A program made the position numbers and the translations under genes. This document shows, piece after piece, positions 1 to 7,633 of a DNA stretch of 22,086 nucleotides; position 1 is the first letter of the stretch; each line of letters begins with the position of its first letter. The notes below the pieces were generated by a model. The model did no database searches and had not been told where the DNA came from. It worked only from the letters and a program-made list of their open reading frames with translations. This DNA comes from a virus, in IMG/VR virus record IMGVR_UViG_3300008450_000517, positions 1 to 22,086 of that record. One strand, 5' to 3'.

Positions 1-1896
1 CTAGGATCCGGATTAGATGATATACCAGGTAGTAATGTAACCGGTAAAGTGGCAACTGCAATTCTTGCAGATAATGCAACAAAAGCGGCCACAGCCGATC
101 TTGCAACTAGAGCAATAAATTTTGACGGTGGTAGTGCAGGTGGAGTTGTATATCAAAAAGCAACCGGATCTACTGGAATAACATCCCCGGGTGATGCGGG
201 TCAATTCTTAAAATCATCTGGTGGCGGAGCTCCTACATGGGCAGCAGGAACTATTTCTACAATTCCTTTAGGTGATAACTTAAAAACATTGACATTTGGT
301 ACGGGGTTTGAAAAATCTGGTTCAACGTACATAGGTAAAGATGCACTTACTATTGCAGTAGATTTAGATGTAGCAGGTACTGCTGATAAAATTGTCAAAC
401 GTAAATCAGACGGTGGTATTAATGCAAGTGGTGAAAGTAATTTAGGTGATAAAGTTACAGCTAAGTTGTTTGTTGGTGATATACAAGGTAGTATAACTGA
501 TGCAGTTAATGCAACGTTTGCAGGCACTGTTAAAACAGCGGATCAGCCTAATATTACTGCAGTCGGAACTCTAACTAAGTTAGCTGTAACAGGTGGAATA
601 ACATCGGGCGGCACAATTGAAGGTAAATCATTTATCGGTAACGGCTCTGGCCTTACTAACATCAAAACTGCAGATGTTGCAAATCTTGTAGTAGGTTCGA
701 ATGTATCAGGTAAGGTTGCAAGTGCAACTTATGCTGATACTACCGGAGCGTCACTGAGTGCGGCAAACATATTAGGCGGAGTCTTTGGCTCAATACCTTA
801 TCAGAATGGTGTTAGTACTACAGCTATGCTTGCCCCCGGAACAGCAGATCAGGCATTAATATCTGGTGGTACTGGTGCCGCCCCTAAATGGGTAGCAGGA
901 ACTATATCTGGTATTAAATTAGGTAAAGATTTAAAAGACCATTCGAATGGTGCATACATAATAGGTGGTAAGTACAATGGAAGTGGTGATATAATTTGGT
1001 CAGTCGATGCAGTATCAGGAAATACAGCTAATAAGATTGTATTACGTGATACAAGTAGTAACTTTGAAGCAGGTAACATTACTGCTGTACAATTCATTGG
1101 TAATCTTAAAGGTAATATATCAGGTGGTGGTGATACGACGGTTATATATCAAACTGCAAAAGATACTACTGCGTTTTTAACTAAAGGACAACCAAATCAA
1201 GTATTGACTATGGCTCCTTCAGGTACAGGTTTGGCATGGACATTACCTCAGATATCTGGTGTAGGTTTAGGTGGCACATTGAAAAACTTAACAGCTGGTT
1301 ACGGCCTTGCTGGTGGTTACTATAATGGTACAGGTGACATTACATTTACAGTTGATTCTACCCCATTAGCATTAGCAAATAGAGTTGCAAATCGTGATAG
1401 TACCGGAAGTATGTATATGAATGTTGCATATGCAATAGGATTAAATGCAGGAAGTGCATCAGCTGCAGGTACAATTACTGGTAATTGGGTGTTGTCAAGT
1501 GGATCTAAATTAATGGCAACATACTCTGACTTAGCAGAATACTACGCAGGTGATAAAGATATTGAATCAGGTACTGTAGTAGAATTTGGAGGTGATAATG
1601 AAATCACTACTTCAATGACTCCAATGTCAGCAAAAGTAGCCGGTATTGTAACAACTGCTCCAGCATATGTAATGAATAGTAATATTGATTGTGAATTCCC
1701 TGTATCATTAGCATTGCAAGGTCGTGTACCTTGCAAAGTAGTGGGTGATATTGCCAAAGGTGATATAATGGTTAGTGCAGGCAACGGTAGGGCAATGGCA
1801 TGCAGTCAGCCTATCATGGGTTCAATAATAGGTAAGAGTTTAGAGAATTTTACCGGCACAGAAGGTATAGTTGAAATTGCAGTTGGTAGACTATAA
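1..1896 (+). CDS. Tail fibre-like protein, 3' part (5' end outside window)
   Basis: The frame is open from base 1 with no start inside the window, so this is the C-terminal 631 residues of a longer protein; the GTG at 49 is internal because homologous repeat sequence lies upstream of it. The protein is Gly/Thr/Ala/Ser-rich and built from repeats of about 90-110 residues plus linkers of the GNGSGLTNI type, which are typical of phage fibre and baseplate-decoration proteins. The last ~125 residues form a different, non-repetitive domain (from about YSDLAEYY at nt 1525 to the end, GRL). It contains GTVVEFGG, KVAGIV and ALQGRVPCKV segments like the C-terminal domain seen on many T4-like cyanophage fibre proteins. 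Such terminal domains often assist trimerisation or are autoproteolytic chaperones, but I cannot show that here. The likely role is a host-recognition or virion surface fibre. TAA at 1894-1896, with the endolysin start 11 bases later, suggests a late structural/lysis operon. Confidence 0.8.
   Translation, partial: LGSGLDDIPGSNVTGKVATAILADNATKAATADLATRAINFDGGSAGGVVYQKATGSTGITSPGDAGQFLKSSGGGAPTWAAGTISTIPLGDNLKTLTFGTGFEKSGSTYIGKDALTIAVDLDVAGTADKIVKRKSDGGINASGESNLGDKVTAKLFVGDIQGSITDAVNATFAGTVKTADQPNITAVGTLTKLAVTGGITSGGTIEGKSFIGNGSGLTNIKTADVANLVVGSNVSGKVASATYADTTGASLSAANILGGVFGSIPYQNGVSTTAMLAPGTADQALISGGTGAAPKWVAGTISGIKLGKDLKDHSNGAYIIGGKYNGSGDIIWSVDAVSGNTANKIVLRDTSSNFEAGNITAVQFIGNLKGNISGGGDTTVIYQTAKDTTAFLTKGQPNQVLTMAPSGTGLAWTLPQISGVGLGGTLKNLTAGYGLAGGYYNGTGDITFTVDSTPLALANRVANRDSTGSMYMNVAYAIGLNAGSASAAGTITGNWVLSSGSKLMATYSDLAEYYAGDKDIESGTVVEFGGDNEITTSMTPMSAKVAGIVTTAPAYVMNSNIDCEFPVSLALQGRVPCKVVGDIAKGDIMVSAGNGRAMACSQPIMGSIIGKSLENFTGTEGIVEIAVGRL
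178..1446 (+). repeat. Three diverged coding repeats in the fibre gene
   Basis: Three units of about 90-110 codons start near 178, 826 and 1177. Each runs in the order G-x-x-x-Q-x-L (GDAGQFL, GTADQAL, GQPNQVL), then a W (PTWAAG, PKWVAG, LAWTLP), then ISxIxLGxxLKxLT, a Gly/Tyr stretch, a VD pair, an ANKIVxR-like segment (ADKIVKR, ANKIVLR, ANRVANR), and finally a F-x-G type end in the first two. Two further linkers, at 1-110 and about 640-750, both read SGL(D/T)xI followed by SNV(T/S)GKVA. The units are too diverged for recent duplication and look like an old repeat architecture of a fibrous trimer. Confidence 0.75.
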
Positions 1897-1906
1897 AGGA
1901 AAAAAG

Positions 1907-2530
1907 ATGATAACTATTGAGATTTTACAAAAAATATGTCCTAAAACAAGAACTAGCATATTAGAAACATATGCGATGCCACTACATGAAGTAGCAGAGT
2001 ATTATGATATGTACACTAATCCTAAACGTGTGGCAGCATTTTTAGCTCAAACAGCACACGAATCCGGTGGATTTAATTTTGTAAAAGAGAACTTGAACTA
2101 TAGTGCTAAAGGATTAATGGGTACGTTCAAAAAGTATTTTCCTACAGAAGATTTAGCAAGACAATATGAACGTCAGCCAGCTAAAATCGCTAACAGAGTA
2201 TATGCAAATCGTATGGGTAATGGACCAGAAGAATCAGGCGACGGCTACAAATTTTGTGGTCGTGGTTTAATTCAATTAACCGGTAAACAAAACTATACCA
2301 AATTTGCTGAAGATTTGGGTATTAGCTTAGAAGATACAGTGGCATATTTAGAAACATCAGCAGGTGCAGTAAGTAGTGCGGGATGGTTTTGGGATAACAA
2401 TAACTTAAATCAATATTGCGATAAAGATGATTTTGTTACATTGACAAAACGTATCAACGGTGGAACTATTGGTTTAGAAGATAGAAAACATCACTACGAA
2501 ATTGCATTACATGCATTAGGCGCACATTAA
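1907..2530 (+). CDS. Glycoside hydrolase family 19 endolysin
   Basis: A 207-residue chitinase-like GH19 enzyme that probably cleaves the glycan strands of host peptidoglycan at lysis. The catalytic acid is expected to be E52 in AHESGGF (50-56). A second conserved acid lies in NGPEESGDG, most likely E108, followed by the GRGLIQLTG signature (118-126) and an NY pair. SAGWFW (157-162) and a C-terminal KRINGG (181-186) complete the GH19 fold pattern. No signal peptide or membrane segment is visible, so export would depend on a holin; a candidate holin lies at 11270, not next door. ATG 1907 was chosen because AAAGGA at 1895-1900 is a good ribosome binding site for it; an upstream in-frame TTG at 1871 lies inside the fibre gene and has no site. 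The length is normal for a single-domain phage GH19 lysin. Confidence 0.93.
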   Translation: MITIEILQKICPKTRTSILETYAMPLHEVAEYYDMYTNPKRVAAFLAQTAHESGGFNFVKENLNYSAKGLMGTFKKYFPTEDLARQYERQPAKIANRVYANRMGNGPEESGDGYKFCGRGLIQLTGKQNYTKFAEDLGISLEDTVAYLETSAGAVSSAGWFWDNNNLNQYCDKDDFVTLTKRINGGTIGLEDRKHHYEIALHALGAH

Positions 2531-2531
2531 T

Positions 2532-4709
2532 ATGGCACAACCAGTTTGGATAACTAATGCAGGAAGTCTAGGTACTTACCCGTCTAATTCAGTCATATCT
2601 ATTCCGGTAAGTGCTCAGGCAGTATTACCTGCTACTTCAGTCACTTACAAATTATTAAGCGGTAGTCTCCCTGCAGGCGCAAACGTTTCTATAAATAAGA
2701 ATGGTTTAATAACTGGTATATTAGATAGTGTAGCTGTTAATATAAATTATACTTTCACTATAAGATGCACGGATGACAAATTTAACCTCACTGATAGAAC
2801 ATTCTCTATCACTACATCCGCTGCCGCTGAACCTAAACTGACTACCCCAGCTGGTAAGATTTTGCAAACGTTCGATAGTAAGTGGGTAGACATTCAATTA
2901 AATTATACCAATCCAGTAAGTACTAATACAGTAGTTATAACAAAAACTAGTGGCTTGCTTCCTCCTGGTTTGGAAATTAATGAGACAGGAAGAATCAGAG
3001 GGTATCCTGCTCCTCCGGTTAATGCTTCAAATGCGCCTACTACAAAAACATATAGCTTTACCGTATCGTTAGCGAGCCCATTAGGCAATGACGTAAAAAT
3101 TTATTCAATAACTGTTAACAATTGGAATTTATCTAATCCTGGAAAAACAAGGGTACCGGCAATACTGAACTTAAATCCAGCAACATTTAATATAAGCCCA
3201 ACTGACTCGTATTATGATTACTATATAACATCTAATTATATTCCCACAGTTACTAGTAGTGACTTCTTTTCATTTAAAATATTAGGTAAAGATTTTGATG
3301 GATCAAATTTATATTATGATTTTAGAGGTCTACCATTAGGTTTGACAGGTGATACTAATACAGGCTGGATTACAGGTAAACCAGTTTTGAATTCAACTGG
3401 TATCTCTCAATTTAGTTTTACTGTAAGTGTTCAAAAAGCTGACACCAGGTCAATTGCATCCCCGTACCAACCATTCTTAATTACTGTAAGTAATAATGTT
3501 GTAAATGATGTAGTATGGATAACTGAAGAAGATTTAGGTTACATTTCTAATGGTGCTATCAGTGATTTGTATGTAAACGCAGACTCACAATATGCATTGT
3601 CATACAGATTGATTAGTGGTGACTTTCCTCCTAACCTAACATTATCTTCAAACGGTGAAATTATAGGTAGAGTAGCCCAACAACCTAAAACTACTATGAT
3701 GGAAGAAGGTGATACTTCTGAGTACATATTTTTAATAGAAGCGTTTTCTCCTACCTATCCTTTATTAGCAATACAAAAACAATTTAAATTAACAATTCGT
3801 ATTGATTATCCTGCAGTTTATGAAAACTTGTACTTCAAAGCCACACCTAGTCTAAATGATAGAGATGTGTTGAATACATTATTAGTTAATGATGAACTTA
3901 TACCACCTGAATATTTGTATAGACCAACCGACCCTTACTTTGGTAAAGCAACTAATGTGTCATATGTACATGCATATGGAATGAATTCTAGTTCAATAGA
4001 AAGTTACATTGACGCTGTGCAGAAGAATCATTACTGGAGACAAGTTATCTTGGGTGATCTTAAAACAGCAGTAGCAAAAGACAAAAACGGTAATGTGATA
4101 TATGAAGTCGTTTATAGTCAAGTAGTTGATGAGTTAGTCAACAGTCAAACAGGTGTAAGCGTACCACCTGAGATATATTGGCCCAAGTATATTGACTTAA
4201 ACTTAGGTCCATGGCAAATTAGTAGTACAAAAATCTTCACTAGTTTTGAAGAAGTATTAGGGCAAGATTACACAACAAGTTTAACACCGGGACAAGTTAG
4301 AAAACTTTACCCTGCTAGTTTTAAAAACATGCGAGAAGAAGTATCGTCTATCATTGGTAATAACTACAATGTAGATTTACTTCCTAAATGGATGACTACT
4401 CAACAGTCTAATGGTGTTATTTTGGGATACATTCAAGCGTGGGTAATATGCTATACATTACCTGGCTACTCTGATACTATTAAAGAAAATATAGTCAACA
4501 ATTGGGATTATCGTATCAATAGAATTAACTTCCAAGTTGACCGATATCTTGTAGATAAAACTGCAACATTTGACTACAACAATTACTTGTCACCTGCTCA
4601 ATGGAATGAATTACCTAGCGGTACTCCTGAGCCTAACCCATTAGATATTAATGACTTTGCTGTATTGTTCCCGCAGAAAACTATTTTACCAAAGCAAGTT
4701 GACTACTAA
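2532..4709 (+). CDS. Large virion protein with Ig-like repeats
   Basis: A 725-residue protein whose first ~425 residues contain about four putative Ig-like domains of the He_PIG type. The recurring signature is L-x-SG-x-(L/F)PxG(L/A)-x-(L/I/V)-x-x-x-G-x-(I/L)-x-G, seen as SGSLPAGANVS (about 43-53), SGLLPPGLEI (about 140-149), RGLPLGLTG (about 264-272) and SGDFPPNLTLSSNG (about 360-373). Each is followed by a strand-rich stretch ending in FTIR-, FTV- or FLI-like sequence. Such folds decorate phage tails, baseplates and capsids and bind carbohydrate weakly. Residues ~430-725 are a separate region rich in Tyr, Trp and Asn that I do not recognise. The gene starts 1 base after the endolysin stop with no clear ribosome binding site, suggesting coupled translation. 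It is probably a late structural gene, since fibre-like genes flank it. Confidence 0.75.
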   Translation: MAQPVWITNAGSLGTYPSNSVISIPVSAQAVLPATSVTYKLLSGSLPAGANVSINKNGLITGILDSVAVNINYTFTIRCTDDKFNLTDRTFSITTSAAAEPKLTTPAGKILQTFDSKWVDIQLNYTNPVSTNTVVITKTSGLLPPGLEINETGRIRGYPAPPVNASNAPTTKTYSFTVSLASPLGNDVKIYSITVNNWNLSNPGKTRVPAILNLNPATFNISPTDSYYDYYITSNYIPTVTSSDFFSFKILGKDFDGSNLYYDFRGLPLGLTGDTNTGWITGKPVLNSTGISQFSFTVSVQKADTRSIASPYQPFLITVSNNVVNDVVWITEEDLGYISNGAISDLYVNADSQYALSYRLISGDFPPNLTLSSNGEIIGRVAQQPKTTMMEEGDTSEYIFLIEAFSPTYPLLAIQKQFKLTIRIDYPAVYENLYFKATPSLNDRDVLNTLLVNDELIPPEYLYRPTDPYFGKATNVSYVHAYGMNSSSIESYIDAVQKNHYWRQVILGDLKTAVAKDKNGNVIYEVVYSQVVDELVNSQTGVSVPPEIYWPKYIDLNLGPWQISSTKIFTSFEEVLGQDYTTSLTPGQVRKLYPASFKNMREEVSSIIGNNYNVDLLPKWMTTQQSNGVILGYIQAWVICYTLPGYSDTIKENIVNNWDYRINRINFQVDRYLVDKTATFDYNNYLSPAQWNELPSGTPEPNPLDINDFAVLFPQKTILPKQVDY

Positions 4710-4713
4710 ATAC
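4706..4713 (+). promoter_or_regulatory. Late-promoter-like box CTAAATAC
   Basis: CTAAATAC overlaps the TAA stop of the preceding gene and lies 18 bases before ATG 4731. It is close to the T4 late -10 element TATAAATA, with mismatches in the first two positions. Initiation 6-7 bases downstream would leave a short leader of about 12 bases. Support comes from the recurrence of similar boxes at other gene starts in the window. Confidence 0.4.
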
Positions 4714-4730
4714 AATATCGGAATAATATT

Positions 4731-5537
4731 ATGAGTACAATTGACACAAACGGAATAGACCCAAATTACCCAGTACCCGGAGTAAACAATAGCTCCCAAG
4801 GTTTCAGAGATAATTTTTCTAGTATTAAGGTTAACTTAGATACTGCTGCCACTGAGATTACAGATTTACAAAACAAAGTAGTTGTAAAGTCTGCATTAAC
4901 CGGATCAGTAGTTGATAACAACATGGCTAACACATTGATTAGCAATGCTTTAGTGAGAAGCTTTAGAGCAACCACATTTAATTTAGGTAATAACATATCA
5001 GGCACAGCGACTATTGATGTAAGTAAAGGTGACGTACAATATGGTACAATCGTAGCTAATACTACTCTTAACTTTGGCGGATGGAGTCCTTCTAGTACAC
5101 AAAGCAATGTGCAATTACAATTAACTGTTGCTAATGCTAATGCTGTAGTTTCTTTCCCTGTTACTACTAATGATGCTAATGCAAAACCAGTATTAGGTAT
5201 GACAAAAACAGCATCGCTATTAGAAAATTATACAAGTAACTTAGCCACACCTATTGCTAATTCAGTATATACTAATAAAATTACTGCACCATACAATACA
5301 AAGAATCTATCGTATAACATCACTACAACCGATTGCGGTGTAACACTAGATATTGAACCATTAACTCGCCCACAAAAAACAACACAAGTAACTGGTAATA
5401 GAACTATAACTGCTATTGGTGCACAGGGTGACTTACCCGGTGCGATAGCTACTGATGGTGCTAACTTGTATTTTTGTACAGGTACATATGACGGCTCTAC
5501 TGTTATATGGAAAAAAGTTACTCTAGGTAGTGTGTAA
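4731..5537 (+). CDS. Short tail fibre-like virion protein
   Basis: A 268-residue protein. Its N terminus (about 5-50) reads DTNGIDPNYPVPGVNNSSQG, then an FRDNF stretch and a helical ITDLQNK segment. I associate this arrangement (NYPxPGVNNSxQGFRDNF) with the attachment region of tail-fibre proteins in T4-like cyanophages and related aquatic phages. The middle is Thr/Asn/Val-rich beta sequence. The C terminus, around TDGANLYFCTGTYDGSTVIW, resembles the closing motif found on many phage fibre and baseplate proteins. It is therefore probably a homotrimeric fibre or baseplate wedge decoration. ATG 4731 has only a weak GGAA upstream and follows a late-promoter-like box, so late expression is likely. 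The exact place in the virion cannot be told from sequence alone. Confidence 0.7.
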   Translation: MSTIDTNGIDPNYPVPGVNNSSQGFRDNFSSIKVNLDTAATEITDLQNKVVVKSALTGSVVDNNMANTLISNALVRSFRATTFNLGNNISGTATIDVSKGDVQYGTIVANTTLNFGGWSPSSTQSNVQLQLTVANANAVVSFPVTTNDANAKPVLGMTKTASLLENYTSNLATPIANSVYTNKITAPYNTKNLSYNITTTDCGVTLDIEPLTRPQKTTQVTGNRTITAIGAQGDLPGAIATDGANLYFCTGTYDGSTVIWKKVTLGSV

Positions 5538-5547
5538 TAAATACCTA
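5524..5547 (+). promoter_or_regulatory. Inverted repeat abutting a start codon, containing a late-promoter-like box
   Basis: TAGGTA (5524-5529) and TACCTA (5542-5547) are perfect complements separated by 12 bases, and the ATG at 5548 follows directly. The loop and 3' arm contain AATAAATACC (5536-5545), a T4-late-like box. A read-through RNA could fold a 6-bp hairpin against the start codon, whereas an RNA begun at the box could not. The stem is short enough for chance to be possible. Confidence 0.35.
5536..5545 (+). promoter_or_regulatory. Late-promoter-like box AATAAATACC
   Basis: AATAAATACC differs from the T4 late core TATAAATA only at the first position and overlaps the TAA stop at 5535-5537. 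Its last A of TAAATA (5543) is only 5 bases before ATG 5548, so a transcript started at the usual 6-7 bases downstream would be leaderless or lose the ATG. It could instead serve genes further downstream. Confidence 0.4.
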
Positions 5548-5778
5548 ATGCAACATCCCTTCATACATAACTTAGAAGATAAAACTATAGACGAATTGCA
5601 GAAAACTATTTCTCAATTGAATTCTAGGTTATTTCAAGCTAGTAGAACACTACACCCTACGTTGGTTCCGCAAATACAAATGGCATTAGAAAGCTATAAT
5701 GCAGAGTACACCCGCCGTATAGATGAAGTATACAAGAAACAAAATTTAGAAAACAAAATTAACATTACCAAATCATAA
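5548..5778 (+). CDS. Small helical protein of unknown function
   Basis: A 76-residue protein beginning MQHPF. From about residue 10 it is dominated by heptad-like helical sequence (LEDKTIDELQKTISQLNSRL), which suggests a coiled coil, and it ends in a Lys/Asn-rich tail. ATG 5548 was preferred over the in-frame GTG at 5530 because the GTG lies inside the previous gene's last codons. There is no Shine-Dalgarno sequence; a late-promoter-like box and an inverted repeat sit immediately upstream. Its stop overlaps the next ATG by one base (TAATG at 5776-5780), so the two genes are probably translationally coupled. I do not recognise the family; small helical proteins of this kind in T4-like genomes are usually uncharacterised. 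Confidence 0.6.
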   Translation: MQHPFIHNLEDKTIDELQKTISQLNSRLFQASRTLHPTLVPQIQMALESYNAEYTRRIDEVYKKQNLENKINITKS

Positions 5779-6392
5779 TGACAGCTAGAATTAATAGAAG
5801 TTTTGACTTCCAAACAGGCGTACACTTCAGTGATGATTTTTTTATGAACTTGTACGATGTAGATATTGACTTTATGGTAGAATCAGAATCTATAAGAGAA
5901 CAAAACATTGCACTAGAACGAATAAAATACTTCTTACAAGAAAGTATTGAGAATTGCATCTTTGTACAAGACACTGAAACAATAGCTATTGAAAAATATG
6001 CTGAAGCTAACATGAAGGTCTGTATACTACCAGAAGAACCGTATGACCAAATCATAGGCATCATGCTTATGGTAAAACTAAACGCTATCACAGAGGGTAG
6101 ATTATCTATCACTGACCTTTCTATCTGTAGTAAAATGAGTGATGGTGTACGTTGTCTACATGGATATGATGAGAATACCGGGCCATTCAAGTTACCCGGA
6201 TGGTGGCATGATAGTAACACTAAAATTTCTAATCTATTATCTAATAGCAAAAACAAGAAGATTCTTAAATTGTCCAAACCACCTGTTGATTGGGAAGACG
6301 TTTTTTTGGGTTGGGAAGAGAAACCACAATTGGGTAAAAGCACACCAAGCGCAGAAATAGTTTTTGGCATATTTGACAACAAAAATAAATAA
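5778..6392 (+). CDS. Conserved-looking protein of unknown function
   Basis: A 204-residue protein with no recognised domain. The N-terminal half is rich in acidic residues and isoleucine with mixed alpha/beta character. Near its middle is ICSKMSDGVRCLHGYDEN, with two Cys and one His, followed by a PGWWHDS turn; a metal site is possible but incomplete. No signal peptide or membrane segment is visible. It overlaps the preceding small gene by one base and lacks its own ribosome binding site, so it is probably translated by coupling. The stop TAA at 6390-6392 lies within an AATAAATAA box. No function is assigned. Confidence 0.6.
   Translation: MTARINRSFDFQTGVHFSDDFFMNLYDVDIDFMVESESIREQNIALERIKYFLQESIENCIFVQDTETIAIEKYAEANMKVCILPEEPYDQIIGIMLMVKLNAITEGRLSITDLSICSKMSDGVRCLHGYDENTGPFKLPGWWHDSNTKISNLLSNSKNKKILKLSKPPVDWEDVFLGWEEKPQLGKSTPSAEIVFGIFDNKNK
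6384..6392 (+). promoter_or_regulatory. Late-promoter-like box AATAAATAA
   Basis: AATAAATAA overlaps the stop of the preceding gene, 28 bases before ATG 6421. As a T4-late-like -10 element it would start RNA near 6397-6398, exactly at the 5' foot of the hairpin at 6399-6421. Confidence 0.4.
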
Positions 6393-6398
6393 CCATAA

Positions 6399-6421
6399 TA
6401 GTTGATTATTACAATTAACTA
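6399..6421 (+). promoter_or_regulatory. Nine-base-pair hairpin ending on the A of the start codon
   Basis: TAGTTGATT (6399-6407) can pair with AATTAACTA (6413-6421) through eight Watson-Crick pairs and one G-U, with a five-base loop. The 3' arm includes the A of ATG 6421, and no Shine-Dalgarno sequence exists for this gene. The fold would hinder or regulate initiation. AT-richness makes chance folding possible. Confidence 0.4.
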
Positions 6422-6942
6422 TGCTATCATATGGTATGCATGTAGATAAACATAGTAGGCAAATTCTAACTGAACAAGATTTATGCAATCTGTATATGTC
6501 TGATCCTACACGTTCAATCAGAAATGCATTAGTTGATACTACTATAGATTTTTCAGATATATTGGGTATTACAAATTTACCTACAATTACTCAATATCAA
6601 CCTGAAGATATATCAACAATCGAATTTGATAATCGTAGTCAGAACAATTGGAATATGCCAACTGAATATAGTGAGTTAGATATCGCTAAATTTGTGTTGG
6701 ACCAATGTAAAACTGAAGAAGAATTACAACGTGCGGGAAAAGAACTAATAATGTTTCAAGAACGGGAGATGTTCCCGCTGTTACAATATTTAAAGTATCT
6801 CGTAGATACAATGCGTAAGAATAATGTAATTTGGGGAGTAGGTAGAGGAAGTAGTGTATCTAGTTATGTTCTTTACCTAATAGGAGTACATAGGATAAAT
6901 AGTTTGTTCTACGACCTTTCTATAGACGAATTTTTAAAATAA
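6421..6942 (+). CDS. Free-standing fragment resembling the GRGS region of DNA polymerase III alpha
   Basis: A 173-residue protein whose last ~70 residues match the palm entry of bacterial family C polymerases (DnaE). The parts are a helical RAGKELIMFQEREMFPLL-like segment (104-121), a helix ending NNVIW, then GVGRGSSVSSYVLYLIG (139-155) and LFYDLSIDEFLK at the C terminus. E. coli DnaE has VGPGRGSGAGSLVAYALK followed at the same spacing by LLFERFLN. The protein stops exactly where DnaE continues to its catalytic PDFDVDF aspartates, so it lacks the metal-binding residues and cannot be a polymerase on its own. The N-terminal ~90 residues are unrecognised. A new gene with its own AAGGAG site follows at once, so this does not look like a recent frameshift. 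Possible roles are nucleotide or DNA binding, an accessory to the phage replisome, or a domesticated remnant. The fold assignment is inference from motif alignment by eye. Confidence 0.7.
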   Translation: MLSYGMHVDKHSRQILTEQDLCNLYMSDPTRSIRNALVDTTIDFSDILGITNLPTITQYQPEDISTIEFDNRSQNNWNMPTEYSELDIAKFVLDQCKTEEELQRAGKELIMFQEREMFPLLQYLKYLVDTMRKNNVIWGVGRGSSVSSYVLYLIGVHRINSLFYDLSIDEFLK

Positions 6943-6953
6943 GGAGAAAAATC

Positions 6954-7259
6954 ATGTCAATGTACAAATCAGCAAGAGGTAAAACAATTGATATGTCCAC
7001 ATTAGCTACAAAGAATGAAAAGACACGTGCTGTGGGCAATATGAATGTTAATGCAAGAGGGGATATTATTGATCCTCATGGTAAGATAGTACGTGATTCT
7101 ACTAATAGAATCAAAAACTCTTACAATAAAACAGTTACTACTGCTCCTAACAATTTGAATCGATCACCTATTGAAGCAGATAAAACAATCGATAAAAACG
7201 AGTTGACTGCTGAAGAATTAGAATTTGAAGAAGATGATGACGAGGAAATTAAAAAGTGA
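6954..7259 (+). CDS. Small protein with acidic C-terminal tail
   Basis: A 101-residue protein with a basic, polar N-terminal part (KSARGKTIDM, KNEKTRAVGNMNVNARGD, IKNSYNKT) and a strongly acidic tail (ELEFEEDDDEEIKK). It has no membrane segment or signal peptide and is probably largely disordered. A very good ribosome binding site (AAGGAG at 6941-6946) precedes ATG 6954. The stop TGA (7257-7259) overlaps the GTG start of the co-chaperonin gene, so the two are coupled. The pattern resembles a small protein common in T4-like aquatic phages that I know only as a conserved hypothetical. A capsid-assembly or chaperonin-substrate link is suggested by the coupling alone. Confidence 0.65.
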   Translation: MSMYKSARGKTIDMSTLATKNEKTRAVGNMNVNARGDIIDPHGKIVRDSTNRIKNSYNKTVTTAPNNLNRSPIEADKTIDKNELTAEELEFEEDDDEEIKK

Positions 7260-7624
7260 AATTAGCATTTGAACCACATAGATTCAACAAGGATCAATTT
7301 AAACCATTAGGTGAACATGTCATTGTATATGACATGACATTTGATGAACGTATCACGCACAGTGGTATCATTTTACCAAACGATGATATGAAGTCATCAG
7401 GTATCAGACCTCGTTGGGCGCAGATTTATGCAGTAGGACCCGATCAAACTGATCCTGAATTAGTTCCGGGTAAATGGATCTGTATATCACACGGAAGATG
7501 GACTCGAGGTGTCGATATTGAAGATGAAACGGGCAAACACACCATACGCAGAGTAGATATTAATGATATACTACTTGTAAGTGACGAGCCCGTCTACGAT
7601 TTAACAATGAGTGACAAAGTATAA
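7256..7624 (+). CDS. GroES-like co-chaperonin, T4 gp31 type
   Basis: A 122-residue Cpn10-fold protein. The FKPLGEHVIV opening (15-24) and the mobile-loop segment ERITHSGIILP (31-41) carry the hydrophobic IIL tripeptide, equivalent to GroES IVL, that docks on GroEL. A roof/beta-barrel part then runs AQIYAVGP (55-62), VPGKWICISHG (70-80) and DILLVSDEP (104-112). In T4, gp31 replaces GroES so that the host GroEL chamber folds the major capsid protein gp23. The same role is inferred here, as the phage would supply the cap and use host GroEL. The length is slightly more than T4 gp31 (111 residues). The start is GTG 7256, overlapping the preceding stop, with GAGG at 7240-7243 as a distant ribosome binding site and likely coupling. 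Confidence 0.85.
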   Translation: MKLAFEPHRFNKDQFKPLGEHVIVYDMTFDERITHSGIILPNDDMKSSGIRPRWAQIYAVGPDQTDPELVPGKWICISHGRWTRGVDIEDETGKHTIRRVDINDILLVSDEPVYDLTMSDKV

Positions 7625-7633
7625 AGGAACACA

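Noticed and set aside
2690-2697. TATAAATA, an exact T4 late core sequence
   Set aside because: It lies deep inside the Ig-like protein gene, far from any start, and encodes ordinary codons of that frame; chance in AT-rich DNA is likely.
5765-6382. A 205-codon open frame on the minus strand
   Set aside because: It mirrors the + strand gene at 5778, has low-complexity Ser/Leu/Ile composition, and shows no motif or ribosome binding site.
6943-6953. A frameshift joining the DnaE-like fragment to its downstream neighbour
   Set aside because: The next gene has its own strong ribosome binding site and encodes no PDFDVDF-like or other polymerase sequence in any frame I read.
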